From JACKII01 sp041687435 (lineage in GTDB: Bacteria > Pseudomonadota > Alphaproteobacteria > Bin95), in the NCBI GenBank assembly GCA_041687435.1, contig JAWLBX010000006.1, positions 124,001-188,000 of the forward strand: a DNA stretch of 64,000 nt, in the 5' to 3' direction. Both the position numbers and the translations under genes were made by a program. This document shows positions 8,024-16,634 of this stretch, one piece after another; positions within the stretch are counted from its first letter, which is position 1; each line of letters starts with the position of its first letter. The notes under the pieces are model-generated. The model searched no databases. It was not told where the DNA came from and saw only the letters and a list, made by a program, of their open reading frames with translations.

Positions 8024-10776
8024 GACGCAGCCTCCCGGACGGTCAAATCGTCGGGCGAGAGTGTCAGGAGTTCCGCCTTGTGATAGATGCCATTCTCGAA
8101 GCGCGCCGGTGCTGCCAACAACAGCGGCTCAACCGGCAGTGCAACCGCAGGCGACACCGGCGGTCGGTAGAACGCCAGCAGCGTGACGCCTTCCACTCCT
8201 TCCACACCCTGCGCCAGCGCCACGACCTCGCTGGCTGCGACCGGCTGGGCAAAGTCCCGATGGGCGAAGTCATAGGCCGCTTCCAGCGCGGCCCGCACAT
8301 TGGCGAGCACTTTCTGGGGCAGGTAATCGGGATGCACCCAGATCTCCGCATCGACCGTGAACGGAACCACCGCAGCGCTGTCGATCCGGATTGGCTGACC
8401 GCGTGGACGCGCGAGATCGATGGCCTCCACCAAGTTCTGATAGGCTGTATCGCTGGGGCCAAGGGTCGTGCCATTGGCCCCAGCGATGGTCAAATGCATC
8501 AACGTACGCGCGCCATCCCAAAGCGGCGCAACCTTGGCCTTGGCAATGCCGGCAAAGGCGCGGGCGAAATCCTCGTAATCGGCCAGCGAGACGATGCGGC
8601 CCAGCGTCTTGACCGTAACCGGCGCATTCTGCCGGGCTGCCTCCAGCGTTTCCGGATCTTCCGCACCGCTGGTCGGCAGGGGGTTGGTAACGCTGCGCAA
8701 GCCAACCGGCCGGGTCATGGGCTGGGTCAGGCGGTCCTCAACCAACAGCCCATCCAGGCCAGTACCAACCCGGTATTCCGCCGTGATGTTGCCGCTTCCG
8801 GTCGGAACACGCGCGCCGGTAACGCTGTCACCGAAGGTCAGGCTGACCGTGCCTGCATTATCGATGGATTGGGTGAATACGCGGTCTTTCGGTCCGGCCT
8901 TGAGAAAGTTTGGCACTTCCCGCCACAGAATATCGTTCACCCGTAACGCCAAGGTTGACGCCCCGCCGGTTTCGCCGGGCGCGCTGACGTGAGTGAGCGG
9001 TTTGGCCGGCAGGTCGACAATCTGAAAACGTTTGGTGGCATCTCCGGAGCCGATGGGCTCCGCCCGGCTCTCACCATGGGATGCAGCCACGACATTGCCA
9101 TTGATCCGCACGGTGTCACGACGCAATGGCGGGCTGAGTGCGCGGCTCAGCGTAATCTCGGTGGTATCCGACACCGCGTCCTGCATTTGAGCGCTGCCCT
9201 TTGCCGGGACCGAGCCGACCGACTCTATCACGGCAACCATTGCCGCCGGTTTGCCTGTTTCTGCTGCATCCCCGCGGATCGAGAGCAACTGTCCTTCAGA
9301 CAGACCCTCCACCTGCGTTTCCAGGCGCAACGTCAAACCGGCAATCGGGTCGGTGATCGGCTTGCGCGCCCATGCCACCGCCTCGCTGGCGCCAAGGACG
9401 GTGGCATTGCGCGGCGAGAACTTGTCAAGGCCGGTTCCGGAAAGCTTCAGGCGCGTAACCTTGGCAGTTTGGTTAAAGTCCGAATGGCTGACTTCTGCCA
9501 CTTCCTCGATGAAATAGAGTTCCTCGTCCGTGCCGCCGGAAACCGCCTTGCGCAGCACCAACCAACCGCCGGCAACAAATTTGTCGTAGACCTGATCGAG
9601 ATAGACATAAGGATCTACGGCCGAAAACGATGCTTCGGCCCAACTGTACTTGCGGTCGGCAAATGGCCCTTTGATCAGGCTGTTGTTGGTATCCTCGATA
9701 TACTCAAGGTTTTCAAAAATTGGCGACTTGAAGAGTCCGTCGACCTTCCAATCCATCGCCGATCCGCCCCCGACAGGTGCGCGCGACCGCATTACGGGCT
9801 GGTCTGTCCTGGCTTCTGCCGACGCATCGGTCATCATCAGCGGGGTTGCCACCATTTCCAGCGGCTGGGCCAGAACACTGATTCCTGGCAGCAACTCCCC
9901 CACCCGCAACGAGATCGGCAGGGTTGCCCAGGGCTGGGCGTTATGGCCGAACAGGCTCGCCCGCTGGCGGAAAGCAAAGGCACGGATACTGGTCTGTGGC
10001 AGACGGTCGGCACCATCCAGCGGCTTTTCCAGAGCGACGACCGCGCGGGCCGGCTGGTGCGAAACCGGATCCTCCGCCACCATCTCCGACGACAGCACGC
10101 GCCGCACCTGCCAGCGCCGGCTGTTGGCCGACGCCTTGCGCTCGTCGCCAAGGATAACGATCGCATCGCCCGGAGAGAGGCGGGCGGCGGCAACATCCAG
10201 GTACACAACCGTGTCCCCAGGCTGCGGTTCGATATAAAGCGCCAGCTCCAGGCGCATATCGTTGACCGCCGAATGGGCCAACAAGTATTCCCTGGTTTCG
10301 AAGGTCTGCGGCAGTTCCCCATCCTCGAAGGGAATGCTCTGCACCTTCGCGCCCTTGGGGATGCTGACCTCGGTTGGGCTGCCGGGGATTTGATCCGTGG
10401 TGAAGGCCAAATAGGTTTCGGCCGAAACGCCGGGGGCCAGTTCGTAGTCGATCAGCGTGGCCAGCTCCAACAGCGAGCGCCGCTCGACAGCCGTACCGAG
10501 AAAGCCCTCGTTGGCTATGCGCTCTTGATAAAAGGTCAGCGCATCCAAAACGGTTGCCCAGCTATCCAGCAACGCCATCGCCGGGTCGGACGGATCCCGC
10601 GTCGTCAGGCGTGACAAGGCTGGATCCGCGGCTATCCCTGCGGTCATGGTGATAAGGAAGCTGCCATGTTCGCCGACGCGGTATGCCAGTTGGCTCTGAT
10701 AGGGCATCGGGTTCGCCGGCAACGGCGTCCGCGTGGCGGTGATACCACCACCGCAATCCTGCGTGAGGTCACTCAT
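8020..10776 (-). CDS. putative baseplate assembly protein, gpJ/gp6-like (second copy)
   Basis: This 918-residue protein belongs to the large 'putative baseplate assembly protein' group found in contractile injection loci and related to baseplate protein J. The N-terminal part has DPALSRLTTRDPSDPAMALLDSWATVLDALTFYQERIANE and a following ERRSLLELATLIDYELAPGVSA, the usual opening of this group. The C-terminal part, with KTLGRIVSLADYEDFARAFAGIAKA and a string of EIWVHPDY/VRAALEAAY segments, is the baseplate-J core. It would form the wedge ring around the spike. It overlaps both neighbours by ATGA. It follows an 801-residue paralogue, and together the pair probably fill the Afp11/Afp12 positions of well-known systems; which is which is inference. 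Confidence 0.85.
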   Translation of the reverse strand: MSDLTQDCGGGITATRTPLPANPMPYQSQLAYRVGEHGSFLITMTAGIAADPALSRLTTRDPSDPAMALLDSWATVLDALTFYQERIANEGFLGTAVERRSLLELATLIDYELAPGVSAETYLAFTTDQIPGSPTEVSIPKGAKVQSIPFEDGELPQTFETREYLLAHSAVNDMRLELALYIEPQPGDTVVYLDVAAARLSPGDAIVILGDERKASANSRRWQVRRVLSSEMVAEDPVSHQPARAVVALEKPLDGADRLPQTSIRAFAFRQRASLFGHNAQPWATLPISLRVGELLPGISVLAQPLEMVATPLMMTDASAEARTDQPVMRSRAPVGGGSAMDWKVDGLFKSPIFENLEYIEDTNNSLIKGPFADRKYSWAEASFSAVDPYVYLDQVYDKFVAGGWLVLRKAVSGGTDEELYFIEEVAEVSHSDFNQTAKVTRLKLSGTGLDKFSPRNATVLGASEAVAWARKPITDPIAGLTLRLETQVEGLSEGQLLSIRGDAAETGKPAAMVAVIESVGSVPAKGSAQMQDAVSDTTEITLSRALSPPLRRDTVRINGNVVAASHGESRAEPIGSGDATKRFQIVDLPAKPLTHVSAPGETGGASTLALRVNDILWREVPNFLKAGPKDRVFTQSIDNAGTVSLTFGDSVTGARVPTGSGNITAEYRVGTGLDGLLVEDRLTQPMTRPVGLRSVTNPLPTSGAEDPETLEAARQNAPVTVKTLGRIVSLADYEDFARAFAGIAKAKVAPLWDGARTLMHLTIAGANGTTLGPSDTAYQNLVEAIDLARPRGQPIRIDSAAVVPFTVDAEIWVHPDYLPQKVLANVRAALEAAYDFAHRDFAQPVAASEVVALAQGVEGVEGVTLLAFYRPPVSPAVALPVEPLLLAAPARFENGIYHKAELLTLSPDDLTVREAAS

Positions 10777-13178
10777 AGGCTCCCCTCCATGATCGCATCG
10801 AACGTGCCGCGCTCCGGGAAGTTGGGATCGTTTTCCAACTGCACGATTTCCCGGTCGCCGGGACGCAGCACGCCGGCCGCAATTTCTCCGTTCGGGGCGT
10901 GGCCCACACGCTGGAACGTGACAATATCGACCGACCCAACGCCATCCACTGCCATGGCCTCCCGGTAGATGCTGCTGGAAAACACCGGGTCACCAAAACT
11001 GAACCGGTCCGGATGAAAGAAGCCATTGCTTCCGTCGCGCCGGATACCCGCACTGAAACGATCGAGCAGGGCCGCACGCACCGCCGACTTTGCATGATCG
11101 CGGGCAACGCAAACGCGCAACTCCAAGCGGAGGGCCGCATAAATCGGGTCGCGCAGTTCAAGGTCGTAGCCAGCCAGCCGCGCGCGAGAGAGATGAGCGA
11201 GTATCGCCTCGCGAAATTCGGCATCGTGAATGGCCGAGCCACCGCCGACCCGGTCCACAGTGACGAACACGGTGTACCAACTGCCGGTCCAGCGCAGTTC
11301 GGCGGAGGCACGCTGCACCTCTGGATGCCGCAGTGCCCACTCGGCCCAATCCGCCTCTGTCACCGCGCGCTGCTGCGTGCGGATTGAGGGCGGAGCGAAC
11401 AGGCGCGCCTCTGCTACCCGCTCGCGGTCGGTGCCACCCTGACCCGGCAACGGATTGGAAACGCCGAGAATGCCCGGTACCGCCGGGCCGTTCCAGCCGG
11501 TGACCGCGTGGGCCAGCACGTTCCGGCCGATATTGCCGCGGGTGCCATTCCCGACGCGGGCGGACAGGAAGAAACGGCTGAGCGGCGTTGGCTTGCGGCC
11601 GTTGATATCATCACCGAACCGCAACCAAGTGAATCCGCCCTCATCCACCTCCGCCACCACATCGTTTGCGAAGCGGTCGCTGGCCAACAAATCCTGCTGG
11701 AAGGTCCATTCCCCGGTCGCATCGGTGAGGCGCAGCTCCGGTCCCGCCGCGCGGGCGTCCGTCCCGAGTGCCGCGGCAGCGGAAGAGCGGGACGAATCGA
11801 AAGGCTGGGCAAAAGTGATGTTGGGCACAGTGATGCAAGGCCGGTAATCCCCCTGCAGCGGCGCCAGATCGGATGACAGGCCGGCTTGCAACCAAGCGCC
11901 GTGATCTGCCGGCGCTATGTTGCCCCGTGCCTCCGCCAGCGCCATATCGGCGCCATCCGTACCGACCGAGCCGACAAGCGGCAGGTCGAATGGCAGTGCA
12001 TCGTCCCGCGCCCAAACAATCTCGACCACCGGCGTGTCGTCGAGCGGATCGAGAGACGGCGTGACACGGGTCAAGCGTACAACGTGCGCAACATCGGGGT
12101 CGGCGTCTGCCGCCGCACCCGTCTGCGGTCCCGCGGTCTGAATCAGAAGCAGGTAGTCACCCGGCGACAGCGACAATGCGGGATCGCCGGCGAGAGTCGC
12201 CGAAACAGCGCCTTTGGGCAGCCAGCAATCGCGGCGGCTCCAGGTGTGGAAGGCAATATGGCCGTGGTTGGCAAAAACGGTCACATCGCTGAGCGTTGCA
12301 AACGCCTCCGCCCCGCCGTCGAGTGCGGTCTGATAGGCATCCACGCCAATATCCGCGGCCAGACCTGCAACCTGACTGACAACGGGCGTATTCGCGCGAA
12401 TGGTTTGGCCATTCGCGGCTGCGCTCACGTCGAAGGTTACAAAGGTGCGGGCATTGCAGCCGTTGTGCATGGTGTAGGCGACAAGGCGCGCATGGCGCCG
12501 TACGGAAATGCGGCTGCGCGCCGTCGCCAAATAAGCCTCCGCCCCGGCTGCATCCTGCATATAACTGAGCCGGTCGGCAGCATAGGCCAGCGTTTCGACA
12601 GCGCCGATGAATGGATCGGCGGGGCTGCTATCCTGCCAGCCGGGCATGAGCTGGCGCAGGCGGGCCAACATCAGGCTGCGGAAGCTGTCATAATCCTTGG
12701 CCAGATAGTCAATCACCGGCCCCTCGCCCGGCAGCGGCTGGCCGCCGGGGACCGGCGTGCACGGCAGATCTGTCGGGCAGGCCGCTTTGAACGAGAATGC
12801 CACCGCCGACAGCGTCGGGTCGAACCCCGACGGCGGCACGCTCACATCCGCGCCAGCCACCAACGCCAGCTTATAGGGCGAGAAATCGCCTGACTGATCC
12901 ACGGTCACACGCAACACATTCGGCTGCGGCTGCGCCACCGCCAGCACCCGAACCGGCGTTATGCGCACGCCGCCGGTGATGCGCACATTCTCCACAGTCA
13001 ACACCGGCCCAGCAGCGGGAACAGCCCCGCCTTCGCCGGGCAAGGGGTGGAGGAAGGTGACATCCAACACGGTCTGGCTGGCGTCGGCAACTTCCAGAAA
13101 GTCGATGCCGTTGATTGTTCCCGCCGCCCGCACGGCGCGGCGACGATCGTCGTCATCGCAGAGATAGGCCGTGCTCAT
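10773..13178 (-). CDS. putative baseplate assembly protein, gpJ/gp6-like (first copy)
   Basis: The 801-residue product shows the J-like pattern. It has a beta-rich N-terminal domain (residues 1-150), then YLAKDYDSFRSLMLARL and VETLAYAADRLSYMQDAAGAEAYL, and a C-terminal core with RTQQRAVTEADWAEWALRHP and YDLELRDPIYAALRLELRVCV. These are typical of the baseplate wedge protein that bridges gp25 and the outer baseplate. It is translationally coupled to the gp25-like gene upstream and the larger J-like gene downstream through 4-bp overlaps. The presence of two different J-like proteins side by side is common in this class of injection system. Confidence in the family is high; exact stoichiometry and position are inference. 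Confidence 0.85.
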   Translation of the reverse strand: MSTAYLCDDDDRRRAVRAAGTINGIDFLEVADASQTVLDVTFLHPLPGEGGAVPAAGPVLTVENVRITGGVRITPVRVLAVAQPQPNVLRVTVDQSGDFSPYKLALVAGADVSVPPSGFDPTLSAVAFSFKAACPTDLPCTPVPGGQPLPGEGPVIDYLAKDYDSFRSLMLARLRQLMPGWQDSSPADPFIGAVETLAYAADRLSYMQDAAGAEAYLATARSRISVRRHARLVAYTMHNGCNARTFVTFDVSAAANGQTIRANTPVVSQVAGLAADIGVDAYQTALDGGAEAFATLSDVTVFANHGHIAFHTWSRRDCWLPKGAVSATLAGDPALSLSPGDYLLLIQTAGPQTGAAADADPDVAHVVRLTRVTPSLDPLDDTPVVEIVWARDDALPFDLPLVGSVGTDGADMALAEARGNIAPADHGAWLQAGLSSDLAPLQGDYRPCITVPNITFAQPFDSSRSSAAAALGTDARAAGPELRLTDATGEWTFQQDLLASDRFANDVVAEVDEGGFTWLRFGDDINGRKPTPLSRFFLSARVGNGTRGNIGRNVLAHAVTGWNGPAVPGILGVSNPLPGQGGTDRERVAEARLFAPPSIRTQQRAVTEADWAEWALRHPEVQRASAELRWTGSWYTVFVTVDRVGGGSAIHDAEFREAILAHLSRARLAGYDLELRDPIYAALRLELRVCVARDHAKSAVRAALLDRFSAGIRRDGSNGFFHPDRFSFGDPVFSSSIYREAMAVDGVGSVDIVTFQRVGHAPNGEIAAGVLRPGDREIVQLENDPNFPERGTFDAIMEGSL

Positions 13179-13537
13179 CCCCGCTTCCTTTCGAAGGTGG
13201 CGACCTGGGCTTGCGCCTCGCCCCGCACGGCGAACCGCACCGCGATGCGCAGCATGGCCTCGTCATTCTCGACCTGGACGCCGGTCACCTCCAGCAGGTC
13301 GCCAAGGGTCTGGTTCAGTGATGCGTGAATGCCGATCTCCGCCGCACTGGCAAGGTCCGGACCGTTCGGCTGGAACACCATGGCGGTCGCGCCGCCCCCA
13401 AAGCCTGGACGCATCACCCGCTCGCCCGGCTGAGTGAACAGCACTTGTTCGATCAGACTGCGGATATAGTCGTGATCGCTGGCCGTCTCGGTCCGCCCAA
13501 GAGGGCCTGGTCGGAAGGGAAAGGCGATATGGCTCAT
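13175..13537 (-). CDS. gp25-like baseplate wedge protein (GPW/gp25 family)
   Basis: The 120-residue protein matches the GPW/gp25 family: HDYIRSLIEQVLFTQPGERVMRPGFGGG is the classic core, ending in a strand like MLRIAVRFAVRG. gp25 is the small inner wedge protein that nucleates sheath assembly. A longer frame continues upstream, but I chose ATG 13537 because it forms an ATGA overlap with the PAAR-like gene, gives the normal family length and begins with the usual HIAFPFRPG. The extra upstream sequence lies antisense-like within the PAAR gene and has no protein character. It sits between the tip/hub block and the two J-like genes, as expected for baseplate genes. Confidence 0.9.
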   Translation of the reverse strand: MSHIAFPFRPGPLGRTETASDHDYIRSLIEQVLFTQPGERVMRPGFGGGATAMVFQPNGPDLASAAEIGIHASLNQTLGDLLEVTGVQVENDEAMLRIAVRFAVRGEAQAQVATFERKRG

Positions 13538-13878
13538 GTTGCGATCACCCTCGGCTGAACGGCAGAGACAATGGGCGCCCCTTGCGGAATTTGCTCCGCC
13601 GACTGGCAGAGGCCGACGCTGGTGGACAGCACCACGGGCGACCCCATCACCTGAACACGCGTCGCTGGCACGGTGTATTGCACTTTCACGCAAGGTTGCG
13701 GCTTGGTGCCCGCGCCCACGGGAATTTGGAAGGGACAACCGGCGATCACATACTGGTCCGTCATGGTCGCGACCGGCTGCCCGAGAATTGTGACACGGGC
13801 CGCGCCGGGCGCAATGGTGACCTTGCCGCCATGCGGACAGGTGGCGGCAGCCGCGATGGTGAGAATGGGTCCAGGCAT
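13534..13878 (-). CDS. PAAR-like spike-tip protein
   Basis: This 114-residue protein is Gly/Pro/Val-rich and beta-structured, with conserved cysteines (CPHGG near residue 14, AGCPF near 47, and CVKV and GLCQ further on). Such PAAR-like proteins cap the spike of contractile injection systems, usually holding a metal ion at the tip, and can carry or bind effectors. The protein has no C-terminal toxin extension, so it looks like a simple tip. It follows the gpV-like spike gene after 21 bp and overlaps the gp25-like gene by ATGA; this spike-tip-gp25 order is characteristic. The metal ligands are inferred from Cys/His positions. Confidence 0.75.
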   Translation of the reverse strand: MPGPILTIAAAATCPHGGKVTIAPGAARVTILGQPVATMTDQYVIAGCPFQIPVGAGTKPQPCVKVQYTVPATRVQVMGSPVVLSTSVGLCQSAEQIPQGAPIVSAVQPRVIAT

Positions 13879-13899
13879 GGATGTGTCTCCCTTCCCGCC

Positions 13900-14418
13900 T
13901 CAGGTCACCGTCAGGGCGCCCTGGTTGATCGTCACCGCCGGGCCGTTGAGCGTGATCATCGCCCCTTGACCGTTCGAAATCGTGATGCCGACCTCGTTGA
14001 TGGAGATCAGCGCACCGGTGGTGCTCTTCAACAGGATGCCGCCGGTCGGGCCAGGCGTGTCGCTCAGCATCAGCGTGTTCTGACCGGCGGTCTGAATCAC
14101 AAAATTGGACGTGCCGGGCGGCGGCGGAATTTGTGCCAGCGCCGGAATCTCGCCGGCGTTATGATACCAGCAGCCGGTCCAGATTGGCTTGTCCGGGTCG
14201 CCCTGTTCGAACTCGACCCAGACGCCGGCGCCGACCTGCGGCAGCATGTAGACGCCCATCTGAATGCCGGTTGCCGGAAAACAGGGCATGGCCCAACTGG
14301 TCGGGATCACGCCGCCCACATCGCCCACCTGCACCAGCAGCCGGCCTTCCCGCATCGGGTCTTCGTTCGCGACGACGACGCCTCTGTACTTGCCGTAATA
14401 CCGCCGGGGTTCGGTCAT
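13900..14418 (-). CDS. baseplate spike protein, gpV/VgrG-OB-fold type
   Basis: The 172-residue product has an N-terminal OB-fold (YYGKYRGVVVANEDPMREGRLLVQV, then PQVGAGVWVEFEQGDPDKPIWTGCWY). A C-terminal needle of short repeats follows (GGILLKSTTGALISI, VGITISNGQGAMITL, GPAVTINQGALTV), as in gpV and gp5. It forms the trimeric membrane-piercing spike. Here the spike is separate from the gp27/gpD-like hub, which is encoded immediately upstream with a 4-bp overlap, whereas in Afp/PVC-type systems the two are fused. Length and order are normal for the split arrangement. Confidence 0.88.
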   Translation of the reverse strand: MTEPRRYYGKYRGVVVANEDPMREGRLLVQVGDVGGVIPTSWAMPCFPATGIQMGVYMLPQVGAGVWVEFEQGDPDKPIWTGCWYHNAGEIPALAQIPPPPGTSNFVIQTAGQNTLMLSDTPGPTGGILLKSTTGALISINEVGITISNGQGAMITLNGPAVTINQGALTVT

Positions 14419-15602
14419 ACCGCCACCTTTTCGCTGAAGGAACCATGCGCGTTGCGCGATAGGGTGAAACTCTGCTTGAATGAGCCACGCTGAATTTGAG
14501 TTGAGACAGACTGCACGTAGTAGGTTCCGTCGGAATGCGGGCCGGCGCCGCGCACGTTCACCAGCTTGCGCGGGCGCAAAATCTGACCGTAGCGCGCAAC
14601 ATCCAGCGATCCGCTGGCCGAAATCACGTTCGCCCCCTGCGCCGCCCGCCCCATGCCGCGCATGATAAGGGCGGCCAGATCGCTACTGCTCATGCCATCC
14701 TCCTCGTTCTGGCTGTTGCTGCCGCTGCTGGGCTTGTTCAGTGCCAAGTTCTTGGCATAGGGAATGAAACCCGGCCCTAGTGGCGGGTTGAAGGCCACAT
14801 CCGGGAACGGGATCGGGATCACAGGCCCCGGTGCATCCGGATGCTGATAGAAGCCATAGACCAGGGGCTTGGACAGGCCGTCGAAGCTGACACTCAAACT
14901 CTCGATATTGCTGGCCGCATCCATGTTCACGGTCAGCGGCGGCAACTGATCGCCCGCTGCGGTTTTGCCCATGGCGATCAGCGTACCGATATCCGGGCCA
15001 AAATAGGCAAACTGCTGGCCCTCCGTCACGCCAGGCTCCAGCGAGAACTGATAGCCCACCTGCCTGGCCAGCCATTGGATATGTGCGTAATCCGTACCCT
15101 TCTGGCTCTTCCATTTCTCAATCGGATTGTCGACCGCGATCAGGGGAGTCGGCGTCACCAGCGGCACGATGCCGAGCGGGAGATACTTGGCCAGGATCAG
15201 ATTGACCTGCGCAATCGGCGGCATGCCGGCGAGCGGGATTCCGGACAGGTCGATCTGGTCCATCAACTGCGTCGCATCCGTGCCGGTCAGCGACAGGGTC
15301 GCCTGGCCCGGCTCGTTCGACTGGGCAACATCGTAGCGGGCGATGTGGCCGTCCATCAGCACCTCGCGCACGCCATTGGTGATGAGGGATAGGATGATGC
15401 GCTTGCCGGGGGCAAAGAAGCCGGACGGCAGCAACTCCTGCTCGATCTCGCCACCCTTCTCCATCGCCATGGTCATCTGGAAGCCGGAGCGCTGTCCCGC
15501 TTTCTGTGTCACCTGCACGGAGCGGATCGCATCCACCACGACTTCCGGCGCGGGGCCGTAGGTAATGAAGCCAATCTTGACGGAAAGTTGCACACCGCTC
15601 AT
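14415..15602 (-). CDS. tail hub protein, gpD/gp27-like
   Basis: This 395-residue protein resembles late control D/gp27 hub proteins. It has a beta-barrel N-terminal half (VRSVQVTQ-like start, PGKRIILSL, GQATLSLTGTDATQLMD), a helix-containing centre with DYAHIQWLARQVGYQFSLEPG, and a C-terminal barrel with RPRKLVNVRGAGPHSDGTYYVQSVSTQI and RGSFKQSFTLSRN. The hub connects the tube to the spike. A Ser/Asn-rich linker near residues 290-310 precedes the last domain. The gene overlaps the spike gene by ATGA and lies six bases after the small gpX-like gene. Family is clear from pattern; the interface roles come from known structures. Confidence 0.85.
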   Translation of the reverse strand: MSGVQLSVKIGFITYGPAPEVVVDAIRSVQVTQKAGQRSGFQMTMAMEKGGEIEQELLPSGFFAPGKRIILSLITNGVREVLMDGHIARYDVAQSNEPGQATLSLTGTDATQLMDQIDLSGIPLAGMPPIAQVNLILAKYLPLGIVPLVTPTPLIAVDNPIEKWKSQKGTDYAHIQWLARQVGYQFSLEPGVTEGQQFAYFGPDIGTLIAMGKTAAGDQLPPLTVNMDAASNIESLSVSFDGLSKPLVYGFYQHPDAPGPVIPIPFPDVAFNPPLGPGFIPYAKNLALNKPSSGSNSQNEEDGMSSSDLAALIMRGMGRAAQGANVISASGSLDVARYGQILRPRKLVNVRGAGPHSDGTYYVQSVSTQIQRGSFKQSFTLSRNAHGSFSEKVAV

Positions 15603-15608
15603 CGCTGG

Positions 15609-15962
15609 CTAGCTCCCGCTGCTCTCATCCAGGGTAAGGCGAACGCGCGTTCCCGGCTGGTCCACCACCTTGTCAGGATCGAACGCGCCGGCACCATCGG
15701 CCAGCCGCCACCACAACTCCGGCCGGCCGAGCGCAGAGGACGCGGCCAAGTCGCGGCGGTCCGGCGCGGAGGCAGTGTAGCTGCCGATAGTTTCCAGCCG
15801 GGCCGGCTGTGGCGGGAACCGGCGCAGCAGATACGGCAGCGGCGCACCATCGGCGGCAGTGTAAATTGCCGTGCCCGTGGTGTGGTAGCGGCTGGTCTGC
15901 GGGAAGCGCCGCTGCTCCTGCTGGGGCAGAAAAAACACCTGATTCTGGATCGGGCCAGTCAT
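15609..15962 (-). CDS. small hub-associated protein with gpX/LysM-like C-terminus
   Basis: The 117-residue product has a variable N-terminal half. Its conserved-looking tail (GSYTASAPDRRDLAASSALGRPELWWRLAD followed by a DP-x-x-V...PGTRVRLTL pattern) resembles the LysM-like tail protein X found beside gpD in contractile tails. The W-W pair and Pro-Gly turn match that group. It overlaps the upstream Afp7-like gene by ATGA and precedes the hub gene by six bases. In other systems this activity is a domain of the Afp7-like protein; here it looks encoded separately. No signal peptide is present. Confidence 0.65.
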   Translation of the reverse strand: MTGPIQNQVFFLPQQEQRRFPQTSRYHTTGTAIYTAADGAPLPYLLRRFPPQPARLETIGSYTASAPDRRDLAASSALGRPELWWRLADGAGAFDPDKVVDQPGTRVRLTLDESSGS

Positions 15963-16621
15963 TCCAAGTCTCCCTGGGCAATGCCAAACGCAGAAAGATC
16001 ACCGCTGCCGGCCAAGCCGGCCAGTTCGCTCTTGCGGCGGAAATAGCTCATGAAAATGCCGCCGCCACGGCTGGCGGGGCCGAGATCGTCGATATTCATG
16101 ACCCGCAGGCCGAGCGACACGCTCAGGCGGACCGGGTTCAGCGCCGTATCGAACGCTTCCTCGGTCACCGAAAATTCGGTGATCTTGACGGGCGTGATGC
16201 GGTTACGGCTCCAGGCCAGCAAGGTGAGCGGCTCCGGCTCCGGCAGCACCTCGATCAGCCCCTGCCCGGCCAGATCGGCCGTGCGCTGCACGGCCTCGAC
16301 ACTGGGATAGATCATCATTTCCAAGGTTGCGAGTTGCGGCGCCAGCCCTTGAGTCGCGATGGTGTCGCCAGTCGCCGCGACTTCCAGCGCATCGGACGCT
16401 TCCAGGATCATTTCCAGGCTGATGGTCTCGACCGGCGGTCCGACCAGCCGCAAGGCATCCGCCCGCTGCCCCTCGCTGGATGCCCCGCGCGGCGTCAAGG
16501 TGCGGCTCACGGTTTCAGGATTGTACTGAAACGGCACGATGTTCTTGACGGCACCGCTTTCGCGGTCCACCCGGAACAGGCCAGCCTTCAGAAGCTTGGG
16601 GTTGATCGGGGATCGGGCCAT
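15959..16621 (-). CDS. CIS tube/Afp7-like adaptor protein
   Basis: This 220-residue protein begins KAGLFRVD and contains VPFQYNPETVSRTLTPRG, the FxYNP signature of the contractile injection system tube-protein N-terminal domain (Afp7-like). The C-terminal part (LLAWSRNRITPVKITEFSVTEEAFDTALNPVRLSVSLGLRV) is the matching beta-rich end. It joins the inner tube to the hub. A longer frame runs upstream into the DUF4157-OmpA gene, but I chose ATG 16621 because a GAGGCGAGG purine stretch precedes it and it starts 13 bp after the stop of that gene. Unlike Afp7 it lacks a LysM domain, which may be supplied by the next gene. Confidence 0.85.
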   Translation of the reverse strand: MARSPINPKLLKAGLFRVDRESGAVKNIVPFQYNPETVSRTLTPRGASSEGQRADALRLVGPPVETISLEMILEASDALEVAATGDTIATQGLAPQLATLEMMIYPSVEAVQRTADLAGQGLIEVLPEPEPLTLLAWSRNRITPVKITEFSVTEEAFDTALNPVRLSVSLGLRVMNIDDLGPASRGGGIFMSYFRRKSELAGLAGSGDLSAFGIAQGDLE

Positions 16622-16634
16622 TGGGCGCCTCGCC

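Noticed and set aside
8989..10614. Long plus-strand open frame of 541 codons
   Set aside because: It lies antisense to the J-like gene, is rich in Arg/Gly/Gln/His and has no protein motifs; it is a shadow frame of GC-rich coding DNA.
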